Positions 6,274 to 11,582 of a stretch of DNA of 11,582 nucleotides are shown one piece after another. The stretch spans positions 1 through 11,582 of the forward strand of contig CAJGCV010000066.1 of assembly GCA_904501915.1 (NCBI GenBank). The letters run 5' to 3'. A model generated the notes under the pieces. That model saw nothing but the letters and a program-made list of their open reading frames with translations, searched no databases and was not told the origin of the DNA. This DNA comes from an uncultured Akkermansia sp. (GTDB lineage Bacteria > Verrucomicrobiota > Verrucomicrobiia > Verrucomicrobiales > Akkermansiaceae). Positions within the stretch are counted from its first letter, which is position 1, and each line of letters begins with the position of its first letter. Position numbers and translations under genes: made by a program.

Positions 6274-7272
6274 ATGAACCTCGCCCCGCACATCCTGGCA
6301 CACGGCAACTGGATTTCCATGGAGGAATTCATGGAAATCGCCCTCTATGACCCGGACGGCGGCTACTACAGCACCAACATTGCCGACATCGGCTACCGCG
6401 GCGATTTCTCCACCACCGCCACCATGAGCGATCTCCTGGCCCGCCGCCTGGTGCAGCAGTGGGAGCAAAGCTGCCAGGCCTGCGGCCGCCGCCTCCCCAT
6501 CATCGAAATCGGCGGCGGCAATGGCGACTTGGCCGTAAGCATGGCGCGTTCGCTGGGCTTCTTCAACCGCCTGCGCGTCAAATACTACATGGTGGACCGC
6601 GCCAAAGCCCTGCGCGATGTGCAGCTCATGGTAGGCGGCAACTTCGTACGCGTTTACGAAACCATTGAAAAAGCGCTCAAACACGCCGGCGGCCGCGCCT
6701 TCATCTTCTCCAACGAACTGCCGGATGCCTTCCCCACCCGCCAGTTTGTGTACCAGGACGGCAAATGGCTCGAACTGGGATACTCCGTGAACCACGGCCA
6801 GTTTGTACGCGCCGTGAAGGAACGCCCGCTGCCGGAATCCTGCGCCTTTGCACGCTGGGCCTACGAAGGGCAGATTATCGAAGTGCAGGAAAGCTACCAC
6901 AAGTGGTACGCTGCCTGGCAGCCGCTCTGGAAATGCGGCACCATGGTCACCATCGACTACGGCGAACTCAACAACACCCTCTACCACCGCCGCCCCGCCG
7001 GCACCCTGCGCGGCTACAAAGCCCACCAGCTGGTCAGTGCAGATGAACTGCCCGCCCTCGTAGGCCGGTGCGATGTGACCGCCGATGTCAACTTCTCTGA
7101 CCTGCTGCAGCTGGCACAGAACTGCGTAGGCGACCGCGTACAGTACATGAGCCAGCACGACTACCTCGCCCCCCTGGCCGACCCCACCAGCGCCGCAGAC
7201 CGCCACCTCATCGCCGTACCCGGTGCAGGCGACCACTTCAACGTGCTCCTCCAGCACCGCTTCGAATCATGA
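6274..7272 (+). CDS. SAM-dependent methyltransferase, MidA/NDUFAF7 type (COG1565)
   Basis: The 332-aa product matches the COG1565 (DUF185/Methyltransf_28) family. Features are an N-terminal MEIALYDPDGGYYS (20-33), GDFSTTATMSDLLA (43-56), the SAM loop IEIGGGNGDLA (77-87), SNELPDAFPTRQF (146-158, compare the family's NELLDALPVRQF), TIDYGEL (226-232) and AGTLRGYKAHQ (242-252). The mitochondrial homologue NDUFAF7 methylates an arginine of a complex I subunit. Bacterial substrates are mostly unknown, and methylation of NuoD or another protein here would be inference. The family is commonly about 350-390 aa, so this one is slightly short. It sits three bases after nadA and overlaps the next start codon by ATGA, so translation is probably coupled. 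Confidence 0.85.
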   Translation: MNLAPHILAHGNWISMEEFMEIALYDPDGGYYSTNIADIGYRGDFSTTATMSDLLARRLVQQWEQSCQACGRRLPIIEIGGGNGDLAVSMARSLGFFNRLRVKYYMVDRAKALRDVQLMVGGNFVRVYETIEKALKHAGGRAFIFSNELPDAFPTRQFVYQDGKWLELGYSVNHGQFVRAVKERPLPESCAFARWAYEGQIIEVQESYHKWYAAWQPLWKCGTMVTIDYGELNNTLYHRRPAGTLRGYKAHQLVSADELPALVGRCDVTADVNFSDLLQLAQNCVGDRVQYMSQHDYLAPLADPTSAADRHLIAVPGAGDHFNVLLQHRFES

Positions 7273-8378
7273 CCCGCCGTCTTAAATTCAGCCTTACCTC
7301 CCTGCTGCTGGCAGCCGTGGGCACCACCCTGCTGGCAGGCGATTTTCTGATGCCCCGCTGGCTCTGCCGCGGCGGAGAGTGGGATGGCCCGGTCACTGAC
7401 CACTTCGACGGCGTTTTCTTCTACAACGCCGAGCCCAGCACCCTCTACAAAAGCAGCAACCTCCTGCAGTGGCTCAGCGAGCGCCACCAGAAAGGCGACT
7501 ACCCCACCGTGCAGCAGAACACCCACCAACCCCAGCTCGCGCCCAGTGTCGACTGCCAGGACTGGGAGGTCACCATGGTCAACCACTCCACCATGCTCAT
7601 CCGCACCGCCGGGCTCAACATCCTCACCGACCCCGTGTGGAGCGATTACACCAGCCCGGTGCAAGGATTCGGCCCCAGGCGCTGCCGCCCCGCCGGCATT
7701 GCATGGAACGCCCTGCCGGAAATCGACATCTGCCTCATCTCCCACGACCACTACGACCACTACGACACCGACACCCTGCGCCAGCTGGCCAAGGAACACA
7801 ACCCGCTTTTCATCGTCCCCCTGGGGCTGGGCAGCCTCCTCCAGTACCACTGCGGAGCCCATACCCGCATCATCGAAGCAGACTGGTGGGAAACCGTGCA
7901 GCATGGCGAACTGCGCATCACCCTCACCCCCGCCAAACACTGGAGCAACCGCTACCGCAAGGTCTACACCCGCAACCGCTCACTCTGGTGCGGCTTCTAC
8001 CTCACCTCCCCCGCTGGTCCCGCCATCTACTTTGCCGGCGATTCCGCCAAATCCGACTGCTTCCGCCAGATTCGCCAGCGCCTCGGAGCTCCGGATGTTG
8101 CCCTCATCCCCATCGGTGCCTACAAGCCGGACTGGATTCGCAACGGCCATATCTCACCCGCCGAGGCAGTAGAAGCCTTCCAGCACCTGCAGCCCCGCCA
8201 GGCCATCGCCTGCCACTTCGGCACCTGGCAACTCGCCAACGAAGGCTACCAGGAAACACTGGATGACCTGACCAGCGCCCTCCGCAAGGCAGATATCCCC
8301 CAGTGGCAATTCATCGCCCCCGAAAACGGCCAGACCCTCCGCGGAAAGTGCGACGCTGCGCACACCGAGCGGGACTGA
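7269..8378 (+). CDS. Membrane-anchored MBL-fold hydrolase, NAPE-PLD-like
   Basis: The 369-aa product is a metallo-beta-lactamase-fold enzyme of the NAPE-PLD/COG2220 group. Metal-site residues are H159-x-H161-x-D163-H164 (SHDHYDHYD), H224 (PAKHWSNR), D258 (FAGDS) and H316 (CHFGTW). Their spacing closely follows the seven metal residues of human NAPE-PLD. VNHSTMLI...NILTDPVWS (104-125) and GPRRCRPAGI are further signatures. N-terminal residues 7-24 form a hydrophobic signal or anchor, so the enzyme probably acts at the membrane or in the periplasm. NAPE-PLD releases N-acylethanolamine from N-acyl-phosphatidylethanolamine. The bacterial substrate here is unknown, and a phosphodiester lipid is the plausible inference. 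It overlaps the methyltransferase stop by four bases and ends the operon. Confidence 0.88.
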   Translation: MTRRLKFSLTSLLLAAVGTTLLAGDFLMPRWLCRGGEWDGPVTDHFDGVFFYNAEPSTLYKSSNLLQWLSERHQKGDYPTVQQNTHQPQLAPSVDCQDWEVTMVNHSTMLIRTAGLNILTDPVWSDYTSPVQGFGPRRCRPAGIAWNALPEIDICLISHDHYDHYDTDTLRQLAKEHNPLFIVPLGLGSLLQYHCGAHTRIIEADWWETVQHGELRITLTPAKHWSNRYRKVYTRNRSLWCGFYLTSPAGPAIYFAGDSAKSDCFRQIRQRLGAPDVALIPIGAYKPDWIRNGHISPAEAVEAFQHLQPRQAIACHFGTWQLANEGYQETLDDLTSALRKADIPQWQFIAPENGQTLRGKCDAAHTERD

Positions 8379-8447
8379 ATCCCCATACACCAAGAATAAT
8401 ACGCGCCCCTCCATCTTGCGGAGTTTCGCGCTCCCCCACCGGAAGCT

Positions 8448-8472
8448 TACAGCATCCGGCATGCTGTATACT
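8448..8472 (+). promoter_or_regulatory. Palindrome and candidate -10 of the PEP-CTERM gene
   Basis: TACAGCAT-CCGGC-ATGCTGTA (8448-8468) is a perfect 8-bp inverted repeat that overlaps a candidate -10, TATACT (8467-8472). In the second leader only the inner 5 bp (AGCAT/ATGCT) and the TATACT (11458-11463) are kept. No conserved -35 precedes either, so an activator or alternative sigma factor may be needed. The predicted start near 8479 leaves a leader of about 100 nt. Confidence 0.4.
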
Positions 8473-8591
8473 CAAGCGCGTTCCGGGCAAGGCTTGCGTG
8501 TAAGCTTTCCATCGCGCGAGGAATACCCCGCCATCTCCACCCCGGGCAACCAAACTCAAACCTATATAAACACACAATATGAAAAAAACAC
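8451..8591 (+). repeat. 141-bp leader repeat, copy 1 (before the PEP-CTERM gene)
   Basis: Positions 8451-8591 match 11442-11582 at 135 of 141 positions without gaps, in the same orientation and 2,991 bp apart. The match runs from a candidate -10 through the whole leader into the first four codons (MKKT) of the surface gene. Upstream of 8451 the two loci are unrelated. The six differences cluster in the 5' half (8473, 8475, 8476, 8491, 8499, 8545). This is a duplicated 5' regulatory and secretion module of a paralogous gene family. Confidence 0.9.
8489..8508 (+). promoter_or_regulatory. Conserved leader hairpin, copy 1
   Basis: AAGGCTT-GCGTGT-AAGCTTT forms a 7-bp stem that includes one G.U pair. 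The second leader has AAAGCTT-GCGGGT-AAGCTTT, fully Watson-Crick. The stem survives the substitution, which supports an RNA role near the 5' end of the transcript. With only one stem change the evidence is modest. Confidence 0.45.
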
Positions 8592-9352
8592 TTATCGCAC
8601 TCATGGCCCTCGCCGGGGTGGCTGCAGCTGAAACGGCTATAACCTTAGAAACCCAGATCATCACGAAAGACGGCGATATCTACGGCCTTTACTCCCAGTG
8701 GGAAAGCGTTAAGGGCAACACCTCAATCGTAGAGGGCAAGAAAACAACATGGAACAAAGGCAACACTAACGGCAACAAGGTTCTGACTTTCTACGTAAAA
8801 TTGGATGATCTGCTCGGCGGCGATACTCTTGCCTCCACGGGCGAATACGCCATCACCTCTTTCTCCTGGCTGGGCCAGGACAACGGCAACTGCTCCGGCG
8901 GTGGCGATACTCTCACCATTTCCGTAGGTGATCAGTCCATCACCGGTTCCGTACAGGCCTCGAACAACATCTACACCACAGCCATATTCGAAGATGATGG
9001 CACTAACACCCTCACCCTGTCTTCTACCGACATTCTGACGATTACCCTTACCGCTGGTACGGGACAGAATGCTCAAGGCGAGGCCGTAGAGCTTACATTC
9101 ATCGACACCATCGGAACAAACAAGCTTCTGGGCTCCTCCTCCAATCTGAATAGCGATGGCACCATGAACTATTGGCATGATGATGCAAAAAACGGTGACA
9201 ATGCGTGGGATACCTCCGTTAAAACTGACGCCCCCGTTATCAGCATGACCATGACGGCAATCCCCACCGCACCTGCCACCCCCGAGCCCACCACGGCAAC
9301 GCTTTCCCTGCTGGCTCTTGCTGGCCTGGCTGCCCGTCGCCGCCGCAAGTGA
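8579..9352 (+). CDS. PEP-CTERM-type surface protein of unknown function
   Basis: The 257-aa product has a signal peptide (MKKTLIALMALAGVAAA, likely cut before E18). A Thr/Ser/Asn/Gly-rich body of beta-strand character follows. The C-terminal sorting signal is PEPTTATLSLLALAGLAARR plus a basic end: PEP at 235-237, a hydrophobic helix and an Arg cluster. In PEP-CTERM systems an exosortase processes this tail and the protein is delivered to the envelope or extracellular polymer. No exosortase gene is in the window. The body has no enzyme motif I recognise. NTNGNKVLTFYVKLDDL and DTLTISVGDQSITGSV suggest a lectin- or adhesin-like beta sandwich, which is inference. The leader and first four codons are nearly duplicated at 11442-11582. 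A heptad-repeat tract and then a hairpin terminator follow the stop. Confidence 0.85.
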   Translation: MKKTLIALMALAGVAAAETAITLETQIITKDGDIYGLYSQWESVKGNTSIVEGKKTTWNKGNTNGNKVLTFYVKLDDLLGGDTLASTGEYAITSFSWLGQDNGNCSGGGDTLTISVGDQSITGSVQASNNIYTTAIFEDDGTNTLTLSSTDILTITLTAGTGQNAQGEAVELTFIDTIGTNKLLGSSSNLNSDGTMNYWHDDAKNGDNAWDTSVKTDAPVISMTMTAIPTAPATPEPTTATLSLLALAGLAARRRRK

Positions 9353-9356
9353 TTTT

Positions 9357-9389
9357 GAGTGAATAGTGAATAAGGAATAGTGAATAGTG
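9357..9389 (+). repeat. Heptad-type intergenic repeat, copy 2
   Basis: Four bases after the surface-gene stop, AGTGAAT units recur around a central AAGGA; 9359-9382 matches 1135-1158 at 22 of 24 bases. The position relative to the stop codon is the same as after tsaE. No coding function is seen. Confidence 0.6.
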
Positions 9390-9435
9390 GGGATTCTTCC
9401 ACGCCCTATTCCTGAAAACTTAACTCTTCTTTATA

Positions 9436-9471
9436 CAATCAGGCATCTTGCTCTTGCAGGGTGCCTGATTG
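9436..9471 (+). terminator. Hairpin terminator after the PEP-CTERM gene
   Basis: CAATCAGGCATC (9436-9447) pairs with GGTGCCTGATTG (9460-9471): 12 bp with one U.G wobble and a 12-nt loop. The tail CTTATT is only weakly T-rich, so termination may be incomplete. The hairpin separates the surface gene from the hip promoter at 9520. Confidence 0.6.
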
Positions 9472-9519
9472 CTTATTGTGTAAGTATCGGGCAAAGACGG
9501 GAATTATGTCCAAGGAGGC

Positions 9520-9547
9520 TTGACAAGATACAAGGAATGTGTAATAT
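9520..9547 (+). promoter_or_regulatory. Promoter of the hipB-hipS-hipT operon
   Basis: A perfect TTGACA (9520-9525), a 16-bp spacer and TAATAT (9542-9547) point at hipB. The predicted start is about 9553-9555, while the hipB ATG is at 9557, so the message may be essentially leaderless. The -10 touches the palindrome at 9547-9564, as expected for a repressible autoregulated promoter. Confidence 0.75.
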
Positions 9548-9564
9548 TAACCATGCATGGTGAA
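9547..9564. promoter_or_regulatory. Putative HipB operator O1
   Basis: TTAACC-ATGCAT-GGTGAA spans the end of the -10, the predicted transcript start and the hipB start codon. Its inner 12 bases (9550-9561) are a perfect palindrome. The same half-sites and 6-bp centre recur at 11073-11090 and 11135-11152. Binding by HipB would block RNA polymerase. HipB as the ligand is inferred from family behaviour. Confidence 0.6.
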
Positions 9565-9772
9565 ATCTGTTGAGATAGGCGCGGTCATCCGGGCACGAAG
9601 AGCAAAAGAGCGCATAACGCTGGAAGAAATGGCAGCCCTGACCGGAATAGGTATCAATACTTTGAGCCGACTGGAACGAGGGGTAGGTAACACCCAGCTG
9701 TCGGTATTGCTCAAAGTATTGGAAACATTGGGGCTTGACATATCCATAGAACCCAGACGCACTATTTACTGA
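9557..9772 (+). CDS. hipB: HipB-like XRE/HTH antitoxin and repressor
   Basis: The 71-aa product is a compact XRE-family helix-turn-helix protein. IGAVIRARRAKERITLEEMA (about 7-26) provides the first helices, ALTGIGINTLSRLERG (27-42) the turn and recognition helix, and a closing helix LSVLLKVLETLGLDISI follows. In Hip systems HipB binds operators as a dimer and represses its own operon. ATG at 9557 is the only in-frame Met start; the ATG at 9553 is out of frame and hits TGA after six codons. The predicted transcription start is only 2-4 bases upstream. hipS follows after 8 bases. The sequence ends a few residues after the HTH (EPRRTIY), with no long C-terminal tail of the kind that inhibits some HipA kinases. 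Confidence 0.88.
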   Translation: MVKSVEIGAVIRARRAKERITLEEMAALTGIGINTLSRLERGVGNTQLSVLLKVLETLGLDISIEPRRTIY

Positions 9773-9780
9773 TATCTTGT

Positions 9781-10125
9781 ATGAGTAAGAACAAGGCTAT
9801 AGTGTATGTAAAGAACATTCCCGCCGCGGTATTGACAAAACACGAGCAGACGGGGCCTTTGCGCTACGAAATGCGGTATCTGGGAGAATATCTGAAGCGC
9901 ACCCCATGCCACATGGTATGCTACCAGATGCCACCGCGTCCAGAATCCTATTTCTGCGAGCACTTGTTTCCGTTTTTTGAAAGTTTGTTACCGGAAGGTG
10001 ATAATCTGGTTCGTATTTGCCGGGAGTTAAAGATTGACGAAAATGACCGTTTTTCCCAATTGCTCCGTCTTGCCAGGCACGATACAATTGGCGATGTAAC
10101 TATCCGAGCCGTATCAGAAGAATGA
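9781..10125 (+). CDS. hipS: HipS-like protein (free-standing HipA N-terminal domain)
   Basis: The 114-aa product corresponds to the N-terminal subdomain-1 of HipA (HipA_N / Couple_hipA), encoded as a separate gene. Hallmarks are VYVKNIPAAVLTKHEQTG (8-25), LGEYLKRTP, LFPFFESLLPEGDNL (62-76, compare the HipA FF.NLLPEG motif) and DTIGDVTI (101-108, compare D.IGAV.I). In the characterised E. coli O127 HipBST system the small HipS protein is the antitoxin that binds and neutralises HipT, while HipB boosts neutralisation and represses. This protein very likely plays the same part. It starts 8 bases after hipB and overlaps hipT by ATGA, so antitoxin and toxin are made in coupled fashion. Confidence 0.85.
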   Translation: MSKNKAIVYVKNIPAAVLTKHEQTGPLRYEMRYLGEYLKRTPCHMVCYQMPPRPESYFCEHLFPFFESLLPEGDNLVRICRELKIDENDRFSQLLRLARHDTIGDVTIRAVSEE

Positions 10126-11072
10126 AATTCGCGTTTACTGAATATACACCAGCCCAGAAACAAGCCTTATTCGGCGGTGTTTCCGTATCACCCATCCTTC
10201 CATACAGCTACAAGGAAGACATGCTTGCAGGCAAAAGGGGCGAGTCCTCGGCGGCCATTTCCCTTTCCGGCGCGCAGACAAAAATGTCGCTCCTTGTGCA
10301 GGATGGTATCCTCCGGTTTGCAACACCAGGCGAACAGGGAACCCATATCCTGAAACCACACCCGCAGAGATTTGCACTGCAGCGCGATATTCCCGCCAAC
10401 GAAGAGTTCTGCATGCGGATGTGCCGCGATGTATTCCGACTTCCCGCAGCAGAGTCCGGCATCTGCTTTTTTCAGGACGGAGTACCGGCATACCTGACCC
10501 GGCGGTTTGACCTTCTGCCGGATGGCCGAAAATTGCACATGGAGGATCTGGCTTCCCTTTCCGGGCAGCTGCTGCGGGGAAACAGCAATGCAAAATACCA
10601 TGGCAGCTACGAAGAGCTTGCTGAAATCGTCGCTGGAACTTCATCTGCCAAGTTGCTGGATACACGCCAGTTCTTCCGCATGGTCCTCGTCAATTTCATC
10701 TTATGCAATGGCGATGCGCACGCCAAGAATTTTTCCATGATTGATGAAGACAACGGAGCATGGCGTCTGGCTCCGGTATACGATGTGATGAACACCCGAC
10801 TCCACGTGGCCGATGCAGATTTCGCCATGGGAAAAGGCTTGTTCAGGGATGCCAGGGAAATCCCCAGAAACCAAATGGGTGCATTCTTTCTCTCCTGGGG
10901 CGAAGCCATCGGGCTGAATGCAAGAATCACCACGAAGGAGATACGCCATGTGCTTGCCTGCGTTCCGGCGGTCATCAAGGCATTGTCTTCGTCTGATTTG
11001 TCACAAAAAGCCCAGCGGGTATTCCGGTATCACCTTAAGCAACGCGTCCAGCGATTTCAGGATGTGTCGTAA
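10122..11072 (+). CDS. hipT: HipT-like serine/threonine kinase toxin
   Basis: The 316-aa product is a HipA-type kinase core without the N-terminal domain. Motifs in order: SLSGAQTK (47-54), the flexible Gly-rich/autophosphorylation loop with S47-x-S49; HILKPH with ATP-binding K78; LTRRFD (125-130); NGDAHAKNF (196-204) with catalytic D197 and N202; and APVYDVMNT (217-225) with metal-binding D221. All key residues are present, so it should be active. HipA phosphorylates GltX and E. coli HipT phosphorylates TrpS, halting translation; the target here is unknown. The SxS motif reads SLS, where E. coli HipT has SIS. ATG at 10122 overlaps the hipS stop. The TAA at 11070-11072 lies inside an inverted repeat that may act as terminator and operator. 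Confidence 0.88.
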   Translation: MKFAFTEYTPAQKQALFGGVSVSPILPYSYKEDMLAGKRGESSAAISLSGAQTKMSLLVQDGILRFATPGEQGTHILKPHPQRFALQRDIPANEEFCMRMCRDVFRLPAAESGICFFQDGVPAYLTRRFDLLPDGRKLHMEDLASLSGQLLRGNSNAKYHGSYEELAEIVAGTSSAKLLDTRQFFRMVLVNFILCNGDAHAKNFSMIDEDNGAWRLAPVYDVMNTRLHVADADFAMGKGLFRDAREIPRNQMGAFFLSWGEAIGLNARITTKEIRHVLACVPAVIKALSSSDLSQKAQRVFRYHLKQRVQRFQDVS

Positions 11073-11102
11073 TTCACCATATGTGGTGAATTACGATATT
11101 TT
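11068..11102 (+). terminator. hipT terminator hairpin, also operator-like site O2
   Basis: CGTAATTCACC (11068-11078) and GGTGAATTACG (11085-11095) form a perfect 11-bp inverted repeat around ATATGT, followed by ATATTTTT. This is intrinsic-terminator geometry, although the stem is AT-rich. The central 18 bp (11073-11090, TTCACC-N6-GGTGAA) share half-sites and spacing with the hipB promoter palindrome, so it may also bind HipB. The left arm contains the hipT stop codon. Confidence 0.65.
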
Positions 11103-11134
11103 TACAAATAGACAGCATCCATAAATCAGCATAA

Positions 11135-11152
11135 TTCACCACATATAGTTAA
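11135..11152. promoter_or_regulatory. Operator-like site O3 downstream of hipT
   Basis: TTCACC-ACATAT-AGTTAA keeps one full half-site and a degenerate second one. Its centre is the reverse complement of the O2 centre ATATGT. It lies 62 bp (centre to centre) from O2. No gene starts just downstream, so its purpose is unclear. Confidence 0.4.
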
Positions 11153-11441
11153 TTCTTCTCAGCAAAATGAGAAGTATTGCCCAGCAGCGCCTTCAGAAAA
11201 CGTGAGAGGAGCATAAATTGCCACAATACGCGACATCCACGATTCCCTTCCCGTAATCATCACATAAAAAAACGCCACTCAAACCGGCTTCATTCCGGCA
11301 CTATTGCAGCAGGAATTATTCATACACACGCCACAGCGGACAAGGCCGTGGCGTGCCACTTTTCGGGTCATCTACCGGAATGTTTGTTCCATACAGCCTT
11401 TTAAATACAATCAGTTGCGATATTTCGATCTGCAGCAAGGA
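11153..11441. other. Non-coding spacer between hipT and the second leader
   Basis: I see no credible gene in these 289 bases. Short open frames here have no family features. Structure seen: an 8-bp inverted repeat CACGCCAC/GTGGCGTG (11327-11334, 11348-11355) followed shortly by TTTT, and a small CCGG-CTTCATT-CCGG hairpin near 11284-11298. It resembles unconstrained or decayed intergenic DNA. Confidence 0.5.
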
Positions 11442-11582
11442 AGCATCCGGCATGCTGTATACTAACTCGCGTTCCGGGCAAAGCTTGCGGGTAAGCTTTC
11501 CATCGCGCGAGGAATACCCCGCCAACTCCACCCCGGGCAACCAAACTCAAACCTATATAAACACACAATATGAAAAAAACAC
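11442..11582 (+). repeat. 141-bp leader repeat, copy 2
   Basis: This is the second copy of the leader at 8451-8591 (six substitutions, no gaps), running to the window edge, so the match may continue further. It keeps the candidate -10 TATACT (11458-11463) and the hairpin AAAGCTT/AAGCTTT (11480-11499), here with a perfect 7-bp stem. Confidence 0.9.
11570..11582 (+). CDS. Start of a second PEP-CTERM-family surface gene (partial)
   Basis: Only ATGAAAAAAACAC (MKKT...) is inside the window. It occupies the same position relative to the leader as the surface gene at 8579, and the four codons are identical, so a paralogous exported protein is very likely. Its body cannot be seen. Confidence 0.65.

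Noticed and set aside
5596..7257. Long minus-strand frame (553 codons)
   Set aside because: It lies opposite nadA and the methyltransferase, both with clear catalytic motifs. Its composition is that of a shadow frame in GC-rich DNA.
7161..7940. Minus-strand 259-codon frame and two plus-strand shadow frames over the hydrolase gene
   Set aside because: Low-complexity products from reading the conserved MBL-fold gene in other frames; no own start context or family features.
8555..8578. TATATA just before the MKKT start as a -10
   Set aside because: No suitable -35 is found 16-18 bp upstream, and it would give almost no leader despite 100 bp of conserved leader sequence.
8461..8631. Upstream open frame through the PEP-CTERM leader (MLYT...)
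   Set aside because: It is open in both leaders, but five of the six substitutions change its codons (four residues altered) and it overlaps the surface gene in another frame. Conservation fits RNA or DNA function better than coding.
11327..11360. Hairpin CACGCCAC/GTGGCGTG as a terminator
   Set aside because: It has a 13-nt loop, only four T after a 4-base gap, and no gene directly upstream. It is noted inside the spacer entry only.
11177..11404. 75-codon frame downstream of hipT
   Set aside because: No recognisable domain, no start signal, and basic low-information composition; treated as spacer.
1..11582. CRISPR arrays, tRNA or rRNA genes, intact insertion sequences
   Set aside because: No regularly spaced repeat series, tRNA-like cloverleaf or transposase frame was seen on either strand.

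Overview
The window looks like the chromosome of a Verrucomicrobium, most likely Akkermansia or a close relative. The evidence is a moderately GC-rich genome, a PEP-CTERM-type surface protein, lipid A synthesis (LpxB), few recognisable Shine-Dalgarno sequences, and short 'AATAGTG' repeats in intergenic DNA. The genus is inferred from style, not from a database match.

Positions 1-1128 are housekeeping: rplU and rpmA on the minus strand, from a strong promoter and a 5'-terminal hairpin, and tsaE divergent on plus. Positions 1129-2513 are a decayed accessory patch. It holds an N-terminal fragment of a RhuM-family gene, an intact five-helix membrane protein, a C-terminal Fic/Doc-like fragment, and a second membrane-protein copy cut off after about 39 codons. 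Both fragment genes end in similar residues and overlap the start of a membrane-protein copy, so two diverged tandem copies of one gene pair have decayed in different places. Two C-rich repeats at the junction put a G-quadruplex motif on the minus strand.

Positions 2514-8378 are dense core genes. On minus, lpxB is followed three bases later by an exported M28 aminopeptidase gene. On plus, dedA, nadA, a MidA-type methyltransferase and a membrane-anchored NAPE-PLD-like metallo-beta-lactamase-fold hydrolase form a tight run.

Positions 8379-11582 are the most interesting part. A PEP-CTERM surface protein is preceded by a 141-bp leader. The same leader (135 of 141 bases) recurs at 11442-11582 in front of another gene that starts MKKT and leaves the window. 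Between the leaders lies a three-gene hipB-hipS-hipT toxin-antitoxin operon. It has a strong promoter whose predicted transcript starts almost at the hipB start codon. Three related 18-bp palindromes (TT[C/A]ACC-N6-GGTGAA type) bracket it: one over the hipB start, one at the hipT stop, which also looks like a terminator, and one 62 bp further on. Recombination between the two leaders would remove the surface gene and the toxin-antitoxin operon together and leave the second surface gene behind an intact leader. The toxin-antitoxin operon may therefore stabilise a repeat-bounded surface-protein array.
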